Source: Hyphomicrobiales bacterium (GTDB taxonomy: Bacteria > Pseudomonadota > Alphaproteobacteria > Rhizobiales > Xanthobacteraceae). From it: a stretch of 64,000 nucleotides of DNA. Below, in pieces: positions 17,914 to 29,968 of this stretch. The notes below the pieces were generated by a model. That model saw nothing but the letters and a program-made list of their open reading frames with translations. It was not told the DNA's origin and searched no databases. A program made the translations under genes and the position numbers. The DNA lies in assembly GCA_017305555.1 (NCBI GenBank), contig JAFKKM010000021.1:21921-85920 (forward strand), written 5' to 3'. The first letter of the stretch is position 1, and each line of letters starts with the position of its first letter.

Positions 17914-19050
17914 ATGATTACCCCCGCCGATCGCCTGCTGCGAACCGTGGAGACCATTTACGAGGCCGCGCCCGATCCGCTGCAATGGCCGCGCGTGCTG
18001 GCCGAAGTGGCCGACTGCTTCGGCGACGTCGGCGCCATCCTGATCTGGCGAAAGGACGACGGCTCTTTTGGCACGATCGTATCGGAGAGCCTGCACGCCG
18101 CGCAGCGCGATTACATCGAACAGGGTTGGTCCCGGCGCGACATCAAGGCGATCCGAGCGGGAGAAAAAGGATACTTCTTCAACGGAGAGCCCTTCGCCGA
18201 TCGCGACATCTGTTCCGAGGAGGAAATCCGCAGCGATCCCTTCTACACCGAATTCATGGCCAACCATGGCCTTGGCTGGATCGGATCGGTGGCGGTATCG
18301 CCCGCGCCTGACCTCGGCGTCGCCCTGAGCGTCCAGCGCGATGCACGGACCAAGCCGCAATTCTCCGCTGCCGAGCTTGAGATGCTCGCAATGCTCGGCA
18401 GGCATATCGAACGCTCGCTGCGGCTCTCGATCCGGCTGCTGGATGCCCAGTTCGCCAGCATCGGCCTCGGCGAAGCCCTGACGCGGATCGGCATCGGCGT
18501 CTTTGCGCTGGATTCGTTAGGCCGTGTCGTCTTCGCCAACCCGGCTGGACAGACCTCTCTTGGCGACGCGCTCGGCCTGGTGGAAGGCCGCTTGCAGATC
18601 CGCTCGCTCACGGCTCGCCGCAAATTCGATGAGAGCATCGCACGAATGCACGATGTGGATGCTCGTGCGCTGGGCTTCCAGCCGAAGCCGATCCTGGTGG
18701 ATTGTCCCGAGTCGGATCGCCGGCTCGTCATCTATCTGCTGCCGATTACGCCGCCGCTGAATTCCGTGGAGCATTTTCTGACGCATACGCGTGCCATCGC
18801 GCTGGTGATCGAGCAGAAGGCCAATGAGCCGGCCGACCCCGCGACGGTTCGCGATGTCCTCGGCATCACCCTCGGCGAAGCACGCGTCGCCGCGCTGATC
18901 GGGTCAGGGCTCGCCCCGCGCGCCGCGGCGGAAAAGCTCGGCATCGCCGAGGAAACCGCGCGCGGCGTGCTCAAGCGCGTGTTCGCCAAACTCGGCGTGT
19001 CACGCCAGAGCGAACTGGCGGCACTGCTCTCCAAGCTGGTGCTGCGGTAG
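17914..19050 (+). CDS. LuxR-type HTH transcriptional regulator
   Basis: A 378-residue regulator. The C-terminal 65 residues form a LuxR/GerE-like helix-turn-helix (LGEARVAALIGSGLAPRAAAEKLGIAEETARGVLKRVFAKLGVSRQ). The N-terminal part (about 1-180) has PAS/GAF-like character, and the middle part around residues 190-230 (GIGVFALDSLGRVVFANPAG) looks like a PAS fold. It therefore probably senses a small signal. No target is evident: it lies 119 nt after the thioesterase gene and faces pckA across a strong bidirectional terminator. Confidence 0.8.
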   Translation: MITPADRLLRTVETIYEAAPDPLQWPRVLAEVADCFGDVGAILIWRKDDGSFGTIVSESLHAAQRDYIEQGWSRRDIKAIRAGEKGYFFNGEPFADRDICSEEEIRSDPFYTEFMANHGLGWIGSVAVSPAPDLGVALSVQRDARTKPQFSAAELEMLAMLGRHIERSLRLSIRLLDAQFASIGLGEALTRIGIGVFALDSLGRVVFANPAGQTSLGDALGLVEGRLQIRSLTARRKFDESIARMHDVDARALGFQPKPILVDCPESDRRLVIYLLPITPPLNSVEHFLTHTRAIALVIEQKANEPADPATVRDVLGITLGEARVAALIGSGLAPRAAAEKLGIAEETARGVLKRVFAKLGVSRQSELAALLSKLVLR

Positions 19051-19082
19051 ACGGATCATCGAAGACAAGAAGGCAAAACAAA

Positions 19083-19114
19083 AGCCCGGCGCTGATTTCT
19101 CAGCGCCGGGCTTT
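19083..19114. terminator. Bidirectional rho-independent terminator
   Basis: A perfect 13-bp stem, AGCCCGGCGCTGA with TCAGCGCCGGGCT and a TTTC loop, preceded by an A-run (AAAACAAA) and followed by TT. It serves the LuxR gene on the plus strand and pckA on the minus strand. Confidence 0.9.
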
Positions 19115-19143
19115 CGCATAGTATCGAAGGTGTTTTCGCGCGA

Positions 19144-20760
<1,617 letters not shown>

Positions 20761-20945
20761 GCAAATTCCTCCTCGAAATCCGTCGCCGAACCTGCGCGGT
20801 CATCCAGACGCGTCGTCGACGCGGAGACCGTCCTGTCCAGGCCAAGCATCTCGGTCTGCGATCTAATACTCACGAACGCCGACCTTGCCAAGCCGATCCC
20901 CTGCCGCTGGGGGAACTTGATTGTGTCTATAAGGGATAGGTCGGC

Positions 20946-21689
20946 CTAACGGTCGCGCCCACGTGCCTCATCGGCGAGCCTGCGCAGGGTCGCACGCAGG
21001 GCCATCGGATCGCGCACCGGTTCCGGAAAGGCAATTCGGACCACCTCCGCGCCGTTCGCGAGGTCGATTCCGTCCGGATCGCAGCCGGTGCAGCGCCAAT
21101 CGCCCTCATCCGTCACGGCCCCGGCCAGCTTCGTTGCATAAAGTTTCATCGCGTCCAAATGTTCGGCATTCATATGCGCGATAATGTCCGGCTCCGCCGC
21201 CAGCAGAGGCGCGCAGCCCGTCAGGTCGGTCAGAACCCGCTCCGGCGCCAGATCGACGATCCGTCCAAACCCAGCGACCAGATGAACGCCATCGATCCGG
21301 ACCCGGAAAAACCCGAAATCAGGGAAATCGACAAAGCCCTCGGCATCGGGATGAGCATTTAAATACCTCCGCCGTAGACCCGGCAGCGCATCGCCCATTA
21401 CCTCCTGCGCTTCACCGGCCACCATGATCCGCGCACCCTCCAACGGGTCGCCCGCGGCCCGCTCGTCCAGCATCAGCGACACCCGGGGGTCGGCCAGGAT
21501 GTTCCGCGTATGCACCGCGAGCCGCGAAATCAGCAGAATCGGTGCGCCGTCGACATCGCTCGCGACGTTGACGAGGGAGCAATACGGCGCGCCGCCCTCC
21601 GCCATCAACGTCGCCAGTGCCCCCTGCCGGCGCCGTCGCAACAGGCTTCGCGTCAAGGTTTGGGGGTCGAATTCGGGATCCGGTCGCAT
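20946..21689 (-). CDS. HugZ-like pyridoxamine 5'-phosphate oxidase-fold protein with DUF2470
   Basis: A 247-residue protein. Residues about 10-150 form a split-barrel FMN- or haem-binding fold (RRRRQGALATLMAEGGAPYCSLVNVA, later RVSLMLDERAAGDPLEG). The C-terminal 80 residues are a DUF2470 domain with its IIAHMNAEHLDAMKLYA motif. This combination is seen in haem-utilisation proteins of the HugZ type and in general PNPOx-like stress proteins. The exact role is not known here. The start at 21689 is the ATG where the fold begins, although the frame is open back to 21827. It is divergent from chvI, with a 239-nt gap between them. Confidence 0.8.
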   Translation of the reverse strand: MRPDPEFDPQTLTRSLLRRRRQGALATLMAEGGAPYCSLVNVASDVDGAPILLISRLAVHTRNILADPRVSLMLDERAAGDPLEGARIMVAGEAQEVMGDALPGLRRRYLNAHPDAEGFVDFPDFGFFRVRIDGVHLVAGFGRIVDLAPERVLTDLTGCAPLLAAEPDIIAHMNAEHLDAMKLYATKLAGAVTDEGDWRCTGCDPDGIDLANGAEVVRIAFPEPVRDPMALRATLRRLADEARGRDR

Positions 21690-21928
21690 TGTTAAATCTC
21701 GCGAATTTCTGCTTGGAGCCTTTTTTCCACAGTTTCGGCCGCTATATAGCCTCTTTAACGGCAGCGGTAGGAACCCGCCGCCGTCTCGAACGTTTGGAAC
21801 TCGGCCACACTTCAGCCCAGCTTGCATTGCTCGTTGGCCGGGTTCTCATGACCGTCTGACACGGCCTTCCGAGGCTGTGGTATCGAACAGGTCGACGTAC
21901 AAGGCACTCCGCTTCGGAAAGCAGGCTC

Positions 21929-22630
21929 ATGCCCACAATTGCTCTGGTCGATGACGACCGCAACATTCTCACCTCGGTCGCGATTGCGTTGGAAGCCGAG
22001 GGCTATCGCATCATGACCTACACCGACGGCGCGTCGGCGCTGGACGGCTTCCGCACCAGCCCACCCGACCTTGCGGTGCTGGATATCAAGATGCCGCGCA
22101 TGGACGGCATGGAGACGCTACGCCGCCTGCGGCAGAAGTCGGACCTGCCGGTGATCTTCCTCACCTCGAAGGACGAGGAGATCGACGAATTGTTCGGGCT
22201 CAAGATGGGCGCCGACGATTTCATCCGGAAGCCGTTCTCACAACGGCTGCTGGTGGAGCGCGTCAAGGCGGTGCTGCGCCGCGCGGCCCCAAAGGACCCG
22301 GCGGCCGCCCCGAAAGAAACCGACGCCAAGGCGCTGGATCGCGGTCTGCTGCGGATGGATCCCGAACGCCACACCTGCACCTGGAAGAACGAGCCGGTGA
22401 CCTTGACCGTCACCGAATTCCTGATCCTTCAGGCCTTAGCGACGCGGCCGGGCGTGGTGAAAAGCCGCAACGCGCTGATGGACGCGGCTTACGACGATCA
22501 GGTCTATGTCGACGACCGCACCATCGACAGCCACATCAAGCGGCTGCGCAAGAAATTCAAGGTGGTCGACGACGATTTCGAGATGATCGAAACCTTGTAC
22601 GGCGTCGGCTATCGTTTCAAGGAAACCTGA
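21929..22630 (+). CDS. chvI: Two-component response regulator ChvI
   Basis: A 233-residue OmpR/PhoB-type regulator. The receiver domain has the acidic pocket Asp8-Asp10, the phosphorylation site Asp52 ([12 protein letters not shown]) and the conserved KPF. The C-terminal winged helix spans about 135-230 ([21 protein letters not shown], ending in YGVGYRFKE). In rhizobia, ChvI controls acid and envelope responses and symbiosis or virulence genes. It is followed by chvG, hprK and PTS genes in the same direction, the standard order in this group. The promoter presumably lies in the 239-nt divergent gap. Confidence 0.95.
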   Translation: MPTIALVDDDRNILTSVAIALEAEGYRIMTYTDGASALDGFRTSPPDLAVLDIKMPRMDGMETLRRLRQKSDLPVIFLTSKDEEIDELFGLKMGADDFIRKPFSQRLLVERVKAVLRRAAPKDPAAAPKETDAKALDRGLLRMDPERHTCTWKNEPVTLTVTEFLILQALATRPGVVKSRNALMDAAYDDQVYVDDRTIDSHIKRLRKKFKVVDDDFEMIETLYGVGYRFKET

Positions 22631-22767
22631 CCGAAGCGCCCGAGAAACATCGTGCGCGCGCCCGGTGGACGCGCACGGTTTCGCGCTTTGTGACCTGACG
22701 AGCCCGTGGCCATCGTCTATGGTGAGTGCTGCGGCACAGAATTGAAACAACCGGGCGGGTTTAGCCA

Positions 22768-24573
22768 TTGCTGGATCGAACACAGCCTGATCGAGAGACC
22801 ACTGACGACGTCGTCTCGGCGGCCGGAGCTTCCTCCATCACGACGCCGGACGCGGTCCCGGTCTGGCGGCGGCCGTTGGGCTGGGTGCAACGCGCCGGAC
22901 AGTTCTTTTTCACCGTCAGTTTTTCGAGCCTGACGCGGCGTATCGTCTCGCTCAATCTGGCCGGCCTGATCGCACTGGTCGCCAGTATTCTCTACCTCTC
23001 GCAGTTCCGTGCCGGCCTGATCGACGCCCGCGCACAGAGCCTTCTGGTACAGGGCGAGATCATCGCCGGCGCCATCGCTGCCTCGGCGACGGTGGAAACC
23101 AACACCATCACCATCGATCCCGACCGCCTGCTCGATCTCAAGCCCGGCGAAACCTATGCCGCGCCTGACGAACTCGCGACGCTCGATTTCCCGATCAATC
23201 CGGAGCGCGTCGCGCCGGTGCTCCGTCGGCTGATCTCGCCGACCAAAACCCGCGCGCGCATCTATGATCGCGACGGTGTGCTGATCCTCGACAGCCGCAG
23301 CCTGTATGGCCGCGGCGACGTCATGCGCTTTGAGCTATCGCCACCCGCGAACGAGAAACCCGGCCTGATGGAGCGCGCGATGATCGCGGTCCGCACCTGG
23401 CTCAATCGCGGCGACCTTCCGCTCTATCGCGAGTTGGGACCGGAGAACGGCAAGGGCTACGAGGAAGTCGCGGAATCGCTCAAGGGCGATAAGTCCAGCA
23501 TGGTGCGCATCAACGACCGCGGCGAGATCATCGTTTCGGTCGCAGTGCCCGTACAGCGTTTTCGCGCCATCCACGGCGCGCTGATGCTGTCGACGCAGGG
23601 CGACGATATCGACCAGATGGTGACGGCGGAACGGCTGGCGATCCTGAAGGTGTTCGGCGTTGCCATGGTGGTGATGATCGTGCTGTCGCTGCTGCTCGCC
23701 AGCACCATCGCGGGCCCGGTGCGCCGGCTTGCGGCCAGCGCGGAGCGCGTGCGCCATCGCATCAAGACCCGCGTGGAGATTCCCGACTTCACCCGCCGCC
23801 GCGACGAGATCGGCCATCTTTCCGGCGCGCTACGCGACATGACGGAAGCGCTCTACAACCGCATCGAGGCGATCGAGATGTTCGCCGCCGACGTCGCACA
23901 TGAATTGAAGAATCCGCTGACGTCGCTGCGTTCGGCGGTGGAAACATTACCGCTCGCCAAGACCGATACCAGCCGCGCCCGTCTGCTCGAAGTGATCGAG
24001 CACGACGTGCGCCGGCTCGATCGCCTGATCTCCGACATTTCCGACGCGAGCCGGCTCGACGCCGAATTGCAGCGGCAGGATGTGGCGCCCGTGGAATTGC
24101 GGCGGTTGCTCACCACGCTCACCTCGGTCGCCAACGAGACGCGGCTCGGCCACGACGTCGGCGTCGAGACCCGCTTCGAGGGCGGCCCCGCCGACACCTT
24201 CTCCGTTCCGGGCCACGATTCGCGGCTCGGGCAGGTGATTTCCAATCTGGTGGTGAACGCGCAGTCGTTCTCCGAGCCCGGTGGCAAGGTTCACGTCACC
24301 TGCCGCCGCGTCAAATCCGAAATCGAAATCGTCGTCGACGACAACGGCCCCGGCATTCGCGACGACGCGCTCGAACGCATCTTCGAGCGGTTTTATACCG
24401 ACCGACCGCATCAAGGCTTCGGCCAGAATTCCGGGCTCGGCCTTTCGATCTCGAAGCAGATCATCGAAGCCCATCGCGGCCGCATCTGGGCCGAGAACCG
24501 CAAGGGCCCCGCCGATGAGGATGGCCAGCCGACCGTCGCTGGCGCCCGCTTCGTGGTACGGCTGCCGATATGA
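22768..24573 (+). CDS. chvG: Sensor histidine kinase ChvG
   Basis: A 601-residue membrane sensor kinase. It has two transmembrane helices (about 50-75 and 290-315) flanking a periplasmic sensor domain of roughly 215 residues, then HAMP, then the HisKA domain with phospho-acceptor His378 (AADVAHELKNPLTSLRSA), and a HATPase domain with N-box NLVVNAQSF and G-boxes DDNGPGIRDD and GLGLSISKQI. The start is a TTG at 22768, as no nearby ATG is in frame. Its stop overlaps the hprK start by 4 nt. In related bacteria the periplasmic repressor ExoR controls ChvG. No exoR is in the window. Confidence 0.94.
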   Translation: MLDRTQPDRETTDDVVSAAGASSITTPDAVPVWRRPLGWVQRAGQFFFTVSFSSLTRRIVSLNLAGLIALVASILYLSQFRAGLIDARAQSLLVQGEIIAGAIAASATVETNTITIDPDRLLDLKPGETYAAPDELATLDFPINPERVAPVLRRLISPTKTRARIYDRDGVLILDSRSLYGRGDVMRFELSPPANEKPGLMERAMIAVRTWLNRGDLPLYRELGPENGKGYEEVAESLKGDKSSMVRINDRGEIIVSVAVPVQRFRAIHGALMLSTQGDDIDQMVTAERLAILKVFGVAMVVMIVLSLLLASTIAGPVRRLAASAERVRHRIKTRVEIPDFTRRRDEIGHLSGALRDMTEALYNRIEAIEMFAADVAHELKNPLTSLRSAVETLPLAKTDTSRARLLEVIEHDVRRLDRLISDISDASRLDAELQRQDVAPVELRRLLTTLTSVANETRLGHDVGVETRFEGGPADTFSVPGHDSRLGQVISNLVVNAQSFSEPGGKVHVTCRRVKSEIEIVVDDNGPGIRDDALERIFERFYTDRPHQGFGQNSGLGLSISKQIIEAHRGRIWAENRKGPADEDGQPTVAGARFVVRLPI

Positions 24574-25127
24574 CGGCGTCACCGAGCGCCCCTCGTGAAA
24601 GCCCGCCGGGCGCGCCGAGTATCCATGCCTCCGCCGTCCTCGTCGGCGACCAGGCCGTCTTGATCCGCGGCCCTTCAGGCTCCGGCAAGAGCCGGCTCGC
24701 CTTCGAGTTGATTCTGGCTGGGCGTAGCGGGCAGATTCCCGCCGTGACGCTGGTTGGCGACGACCGGATTCACCTTGAGGCGCGACAAAGCCGGCTTTGG
24801 GCACGGCCAGCGCCCCGGCTCACGGGATTGATCGAAATTCGCGGGCTCGGCATCCGGCGCTGCGACTTCGTGTCCGAGGCTGCCGTCGGCTGGGTGGTCG
24901 ACCTCGATGCCGCCGATGGAGCCCGGCTTCCGGCCCCCGAAAGCCTGATAACGACCCTTTCGGGGATCGAATTGCCGCGGATTCCGGTCCAAACCGGCTT
25001 TTCAGCGCTTCCGCTGATCATCGCCGCATTGACCACGCGTCCTGTGTCCCCGTCGCCCGCTCCAGCAGAGGAAGATTGTCCGGACGAAATTCATAACCAT
25101 ATAGGTCCCGTTGTTGCCACCGATTAG
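24570..25127 (+). CDS. hprK: HPr kinase/phosphorylase, short alphaproteobacterial form
   Basis: A 185-residue protein equal to the C-terminal kinase domain of HprK. The P-loop GPSGSGKS is at residues 34-41 and the capping region VTLVGDDRIHLEA follows. The classical enzyme is about 310 residues, and the N-terminal domain is absent in alphaproteobacteria. It phosphorylates a serine of HPr, linking the nitrogen-related PTS to carbon status. It overlaps chvG (ATGA), which suggests translational coupling of the two-component system with the PTS genes. The C-terminal 35 residues look disordered. Confidence 0.93.
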   Translation: MTASPSAPRESPPGAPSIHASAVLVGDQAVLIRGPSGSGKSRLAFELILAGRSGQIPAVTLVGDDRIHLEARQSRLWARPAPRLTGLIEIRGLGIRRCDFVSEAAVGWVVDLDAADGARLPAPESLITTLSGIELPRIPVQTGFSALPLIIAALTTRPVSPSPAPAEEDCPDEIHNHIGPVVATD

Positions 25128-25256
25128 ACCCACCCCAGTTCCCGCCTTGTGGCGAAATTTAGGGAAAATCGTGATGCTCCCCCCTTGCGCGGGAGCGCCG
25201 GATGGTCAAAGTGGCCCGTTCGTGCGGTGCACCAAAGCACCCGCGAGGAGTTTTCG

Positions 25257-25658
25257 ATGATTGGTCTGGTTCTTGTGACCCATGGGCGCCTTGCCGACGA
25301 ATTCAGGGCAGCGCTCGAACATGTGATGGGTCCGCAAAAGCAAATCGAGGCGATCACGATCGGCGCCGAGGACGACGCCGATTTGTGTCGAAGCGATATC
25401 ATTGAAGCCGTCAACCGCGTCGACAGCGGTAATGGCGTCGCCATCCTCACTGACATGTTCGGCGGCACACCGTCGAACCTTGCGATCTCATGCATGAGTC
25501 GGCCGAAGGTCGAGGTTCTCGCCGGCATCAATTTGCCTATGCTGGTGAAACTCGCCAAGGTACGCAACGATTTGCCGCTGCCTGAAGCGATAGCGGCCGC
25601 GCAGGAAGCCGGCCGCAAGTACGTCACCATAGCCAGTCGTGTCCTCGCTGGAAAATGA
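25257..25658 (+). CDS. PTS system EIIA component, mannose family
   Basis: A 133-residue cytoplasmic phosphocarrier. His9 in the N-terminal GLVLVTHGRLADEF is the expected phosphorylation site. DMFGGTPSNLA is the family's conserved second motif. There are no EIIB, EIIC or EIID partners nearby, so it is the regulatory EIIA of the incomplete alphaproteobacterial PTS rather than a sugar importer. The start at 25257 has GAGGAG 6 nt upstream. The longer open frame from 25149 has none. It overlaps the HPr gene by 4 nt. Confidence 0.93.
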   Translation: MIGLVLVTHGRLADEFRAALEHVMGPQKQIEAITIGAEDDADLCRSDIIEAVNRVDSGNGVAILTDMFGGTPSNLAISCMSRPKVEVLAGINLPMLVKLAKVRNDLPLPEAIAAAQEAGRKYVTIASRVLAGK

Positions 25659-25993
25659 GCCCGCCGCCCGACGATCTCCCTCTTTCCAGCGACGGCAACG
25701 CCGCCGCCGCATCGTCGTCAGGGGCGGTCGTGCGTGAACTTCCCATCACCAACAAGCGTGGCCTGCACGCCCGCGCCTCGGCGAAATTCGTGCAATTGGT
25801 CGAGCGCTTCAATGCCGACGTCACGGTCACGCGTAACGGCGAGACGGTGGGCGGCTCTTCGATCATGGGATTGATGATGCTCTCGGCCGGTCCGGGGACC
25901 ACCATCACCGTCTCGGCAACCGGCGCGGATGCGGCCGAAGCGATCACCGCCATCGCCAATCTCGTCGGCAGCAAGTTCGGCGAAGGCGAGTAG
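25655..25993 (+). CDS. ptsH: Phosphocarrier protein HPr
   Basis: A 112-residue HPr. The catalytic His38 lies in RGLHARASAKFV, and the regulatory serine site is Ser69 in GGSSIMGLMML, the target of the HprK encoded upstream. The first 25 residues form an Ala/Ser/Pro-rich extension not found in the classical 85-88-residue HPr. It is read from an ATG that overlaps the EIIA stop. It ends the chvI-chvG-hprK-EIIA-HPr series and converges on the threonine dehydratase gene 11 nt downstream. Confidence 0.94.
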   Translation: MSPPPDDLPLSSDGNAAAASSSGAVVRELPITNKRGLHARASAKFVQLVERFNADVTVTRNGETVGGSSIMGLMMLSAGPGTTITVSATGADAAEAITAIANLVGSKFGEGE

Positions 25994-26004
25994 AACGCCT
26001 TACA

Positions 26005-27267
26005 TTACGTCCGAACAGCGAGGCCCTTCGCGGCCAGCCGCGCCAACACGTCGTTCAAGTGCTCCCTGTCACGCGTTTCGATCACCAGCTGAAGCAGCGC
26101 CGCCTTCGCAGGCAAGTCCGAGAACGTCCGCTGATGCGAGACTTCGATGATGTTGGCGCCTGCCTCCGCAAGCAGGTTGCAGACCAGCGCCAGTTGCCCG
26201 GGACGATCGACGATATCGATGGCTAACTGTGTGAGCCTGCCTTCGCGTGCAAGGTCGCGTGTTAGGACCGATGCGATCAAGCGCGTATCGATGTTGCCGC
26301 CGGTCAGGATCAAGCCGACATTCGCGCCCTTGAAACGCTCCGGCGCAGCCAGCACGGCGGCGAGGCCCGCAGCGCCCGCACCTTCCGCCACCGTTTTCTC
26401 GACCGAGATCAGCATCGCAACGGCGCGCTCGATGTCGTCGTCCGACACCAGGACAATGTCGTCGACCAGCCGGCGGATAACTTCCCGCGTGATGTGCCCC
26501 GGCGACTTCACCGCGATGCCCTCGGCCAGGGTGTCGCCGCGACTGGGCAAATCCGTGCCCTTGATGACATTGTACATCGACGGATAGAGCTTCGCCTGCA
26601 CGCCGATGATGCGGATATTTGGGTTGATGGCCTTGGCTGCGATTGCGATGCCGGAGATAAGACCACCGCCGCCGATCGGGACAACCAGCGTCGCCAATTG
26701 AGGAACGGCTTGCAGCATTTCGGACGCGATCGTGCCCTGCCCCGCGATAATTAACGGATCGTCGTAGGGGTGAATCAGCGTCAGACCATGAGCTTGGCCA
26801 TGCTCCAGCACGAACTTGCCGGCTTCCTCAAGAGTCTGTCCGGTGATGATCACTTCGGCGCCGTGCCGCCGCGTGTTCTCCACCTTCACCATCGGTGTGC
26901 CGATCGGCATCACGATGGTCGCGGGAATTCCGAGGCGCTTGGCGTGATAGGCCACACCTTGCGCATGATTGCCCGCCGACATTGCGATGACGCCGCGCCG
27001 GCGTTCATCCGCCGACAACGCGCTGAGCCGGTTGAGCGCGCCGCGCTCCTTGAAGGTCGCGGTGAACTGGAGGTTCTCGAACTTGAGCCAGACGTTGCAG
27101 CCGCAAATCTCGCTTAACGTCCGGCTCTGACTGCAATCCGTGACGAAAACCGACCCGCGCAGCGTCGCCGCCGCGGCCGCGATGTCATCCGGCCCGATCT
27201 TCGCGCCACCGACGTCGAACGAGAGATTCGCCGTGTCTGAAGCAAGGGTTTCAAAGGCGGCCGACAT
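26005..27267 (-). CDS. ilvA: Threonine/serine dehydratase with ACT domain
   Basis: A 420-residue fold-type II PLP enzyme. The Schiff-base lysine lies in the FKERGALNRL motif (about residue 70), the phosphate-cup glycines are in IGGGGLISG, and an ACT-like domain ends the protein (IDIVDRPGQLALVCNLLAEAGANIIEVSHQR). The layout is that of the TdcB/IlvA-like catabolic threonine ammonia-lyase, which makes 2-oxobutyrate from threonine or pyruvate from serine. The start at 27267 has GAGGGAAG just upstream. It is the last gene of a minus-strand cluster with L-serine dehydratase, an amidohydrolase and a permease, which favours a catabolic role over isoleucine synthesis. Confidence 0.9.
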   Translation of the reverse strand: MSAAFETLASDTANLSFDVGGAKIGPDDIAAAAATLRGSVFVTDCSQSRTLSEICGCNVWLKFENLQFTATFKERGALNRLSALSADERRRGVIAMSAGNHAQGVAYHAKRLGIPATIVMPIGTPMVKVENTRRHGAEVIITGQTLEEAGKFVLEHGQAHGLTLIHPYDDPLIIAGQGTIASEMLQAVPQLATLVVPIGGGGLISGIAIAAKAINPNIRIIGVQAKLYPSMYNVIKGTDLPSRGDTLAEGIAVKSPGHITREVIRRLVDDIVLVSDDDIERAVAMLISVEKTVAEGAGAAGLAAVLAAPERFKGANVGLILTGGNIDTRLIASVLTRDLAREGRLTQLAIDIVDRPGQLALVCNLLAEAGANIIEVSHQRTFSDLPAKAALLQLVIETRDREHLNDVLARLAAKGLAVRT

Positions 27268-27384
27268 GATCTTCCCTCGGATGTACAAAACGCAATCGGT
27301 ACAAGTGCGCGGCGCCGGTACTTCTCAAATGATGATCCGTCGCGCGTTGTAGACTAGCACGCAGCGATCCGCGACGGCAGCGCC

Positions 27385-28776
27385 TCAGCACTCGACAACG
27401 TTCACCGCGAGGCCGCCGAGCGAGGTTTCCTTGTATTTCGACTTCATGTCCTCGCCCGTTTGCAGCATCGTCTTGATGACCGCATCGAGCGAAACATAGT
27501 GATTGCCGTCTCCGCGCAACGCCATACGCGCGGCGTTGATGGCCTTGACCGCACCCATCGCGTTGCGCTCGATGCACGGGATCTGGACCATGCCGCCCAC
27601 CGGATCGCAGGTCAAACCGAGATTGTGCTCCATGCCGATCTCGGCGGCGTTCTCAATCTGGGCCACGCTCGCACCGAGCACCGCCGCAAGCGCGCCGGCC
27701 GCCATCGAACAGGCCACGCCGACTTCGCCCTGACACCCCACCTCCGCGCCCGAGATCGAAGCATTGGCCTTGTAGAGCAAGCCGATGGCACCGGCGGTGA
27801 GCAGAAATTCGATGACGCCGTCATCCGACGCGTCGGGTGTGTATTTATCGTAGTAGTGCAACACGGCCGGGATGATGCCCGCCGCGCCGTTGGTCGGGGC
27901 GGTGACGACGCGGCCGCCGGAGGCGTTCTGCTCGTTGACCGCCATCGCGAACGCGTTGACCCAATCCATCGCGGCCAGCGGATCGCCGCCGACGACGTTG
28001 TGCCCGCGCTCAAGCAGTTCACGGTGGAGTTTCGGCGCACGACGACGAATGCCCAGCGCACCGGGAAGACGATCCTCGGTCTCTTCGTCGTCGAGACCGA
28101 AGCCACGACGCACGCACTCCTTCATGACCTGCCAAATCCGCAGCAGCCCGGCGCGCACCTCCGTTTCCGACCGCCAGATGCGCTCATTGGCCATCATCAA
28201 CTGGGCAATCGAAATATCGTTGGATTTAGCCAACGCCACCAGTTCGTCGCCGGTCTTGAAAGGATACGGCCAGACAGGATCGGGCGCCCGCGCGGCCGCC
28301 ACATCCGCACCGCTTTCCGTGATGAAGCCACCACCCACCGAAAAGTAACAGCGCTCCGACAGCACCGTGCCATCCTCCGCCCACGCGACGAAGCGCATGG
28401 CGTTGGGATGCTCCGGCATCGACTGTTCGCCGAGGAAGGCGATATCGCGCGCACGCTGGAACGCGATCAGACGCTTGCCGCCGAGCGGCAACTGCCCCGA
28501 GCGTTGCAATTCCGCGAGCCGCGACTTGACGGTGGACGGATCGATGGTGTCGGGCATCTCGCCGAACAGGCCGAGGATGACACCAAGGTCGGTCGCGTGA
28601 CCGCGACCAGTCGCGCCAAGCGACCCGTAAAGGTCGACGCTGACGCGCGTCACCTGCGCCAGCAGTCCGTCCTGTTCAAGCGAATGGACGAACTGACCGG
28701 CGGCACGCATCGGTCCCACCGTGTGCGAACTCGACGGGCCGATGCCGATCTTGAAGATGTCGAAGACGGACAGCAT
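27385..28776 (-). CDS. sdaA: L-serine ammonia-lyase (iron-sulfur, single chain)
   Basis: A 463-residue 4Fe-4S L-serine dehydratase (serine to pyruvate + NH3). The N-terminal beta domain starts with [19 protein letters not shown]. The alpha domain has the cluster cysteines in the [17 protein letters not shown] region and upstream ([17 protein letters not shown]). The chain ends with Cys, the tail residue that in the Legionella enzyme occupies the active site. Its ATG overlaps the stop of the amidohydrolase gene (TGATG), indicating translational coupling. With the PLP enzyme downstream, two mechanistically different hydroxy-amino-acid deaminases share one cluster. Confidence 0.94.
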   Translation of the reverse strand: MLSVFDIFKIGIGPSSSHTVGPMRAAGQFVHSLEQDGLLAQVTRVSVDLYGSLGATGRGHATDLGVILGLFGEMPDTIDPSTVKSRLAELQRSGQLPLGGKRLIAFQRARDIAFLGEQSMPEHPNAMRFVAWAEDGTVLSERCYFSVGGGFITESGADVAAARAPDPVWPYPFKTGDELVALAKSNDISIAQLMMANERIWRSETEVRAGLLRIWQVMKECVRRGFGLDDEETEDRLPGALGIRRRAPKLHRELLERGHNVVGGDPLAAMDWVNAFAMAVNEQNASGGRVVTAPTNGAAGIIPAVLHYYDKYTPDASDDGVIEFLLTAGAIGLLYKANASISGAEVGCQGEVGVACSMAAGALAAVLGASVAQIENAAEIGMEHNLGLTCDPVGGMVQIPCIERNAMGAVKAINAARMALRGDGNHYVSLDAVIKTMLQTGEDMKSKYKETSLGGLAVNVVEC

Positions 28777-29945
28777 CAAGCTGCGGGCAATTGCTGCTTA
28801 ACCAGTTCCACCCAGTACGCGGCGCCGAGCGGCAGAATCGCGTCGTTGAAATCGTAGTAAGGATTGTGCAACGGCGGATCGTTGGCGGTTTCACCGGCAC
28901 CGATGCAGATGTAGGCACCCGGCCGCTTCTGCAACATGAAGGCGAAGTCTTCCGAGCCCATCGCGGGCTTCACGTCGGTCATCACCTGCTCTTCCCCGAC
29001 CAGACGCGAGGCCGCCGCAGCAGCGGCGTTGGTTTCGTCCGGCGTATTGATGACGCCGGGATAGCCGCGCATGTACTGAAGGTCGATGGTCGCACCGTGC
29101 GCCTGCGCAACACCTGCGCAAACCTCTTTCATCGCGGCCTCGACCCGATCCTGAATGCCGGCATCGAGCGTGCGAACGGTGCCGCGCATCACGACCTGCT
29201 CGGGAACGACGTTCCAGGTGTCGCCGCCGTGAATCTGCGTCACGGTGACAACCGCCGCGTCGATCGCGCCGATCCGACGGCTGACAATGCTCTGCAACGT
29301 GGTCACGAGGTTGGCCGCGATCACGACGGAGTCGATGCCGGTTTCGGGTGCGGCGGCATGACAGCCCTTGCCGGTGACCGTGATTTCGAACGTATCGAGA
29401 AACGCGGTCGCAATGCCGGTGCGGATGCCGAACTTGCCGCGCGGCATCTGCGGAATGTTGTGCATTCCATAGACCGCATCGGCTGGAAACTTCTCGAACA
29501 GGCCTTCCTCGACCATCTTGCGGCCGCCGCCTTCGTTTTCCTCAGCGGGCTGGAACACAAAATGCACAGTGCCACGGAACGGCCGATGCCGTGCCAGATG
29601 CACGGCCGCACCGAGCAGCATCGCGGTGTGGCCGTCATGGCCGCAGCCATGCATCTTGCCGTCACGGGTGGACTTGTGCGCGCTGGCGCCAAGCTCGGTC
29701 ATGTTGAGCGCATCCATGTCGGCCCGCAGCGCAATGCTCGGTCCGTCGCCGTTCTTCAGCGTCCCGACCACGCCGGTGCCGCCAAGACCGCGATCGACGG
29801 CGATCTGCATTTCCATCAACGCATCAGCGACGATCTGTGCCGTACGGTGTTCCTCGAACGCGGTTTCCGGGTTGGCATGAAGGTCGTGACGCCAATCCGT
29901 CATCCGCGCGCAGGTATCGTTCTCGATTCCGAAATTCGTGGACAT
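28776..29945 (-). CDS. M20 family amidohydrolase (hippurate hydrolase / N-acyl-amino acid hydrolase type)
   Basis: A 389-residue zinc metallo-amidohydrolase. Metal-binding and catalytic features are [29 protein letters not shown] (Glu-Glu), [15 protein letters not shown] in the dimerisation domain, and the C-terminal GSEDFAFML. These enzymes hydrolyse N-acyl amino acids, hippurate or similar amides. The start at 29945 has GGCGGAAAAG upstream. It is encoded between a DUF3100 permease (24 nt upstream) and sdaA (overlapping). That context suggests the released product is serine or a related hydroxy-amino acid, though the true substrate is inferred only. Confidence 0.88.
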   Translation of the reverse strand: MSTNFGIENDTCARMTDWRHDLHANPETAFEEHRTAQIVADALMEMQIAVDRGLGGTGVVGTLKNGDGPSIALRADMDALNMTELGASAHKSTRDGKMHGCGHDGHTAMLLGAAVHLARHRPFRGTVHFVFQPAEENEGGGRKMVEEGLFEKFPADAVYGMHNIPQMPRGKFGIRTGIATAFLDTFEITVTGKGCHAAAPETGIDSVVIAANLVTTLQSIVSRRIGAIDAAVVTVTQIHGGDTWNVVPEQVVMRGTVRTLDAGIQDRVEAAMKEVCAGVAQAHGATIDLQYMRGYPGVINTPDETNAAAAAASRLVGEEQVMTDVKPAMGSEDFAFMLQKRPGAYICIGAGETANDPPLHNPYYDFNDAILPLGAAYWVELVKQQLPAA

Positions 29946-29968
29946 ATCTTTTCCGCCTCTCAATTAGG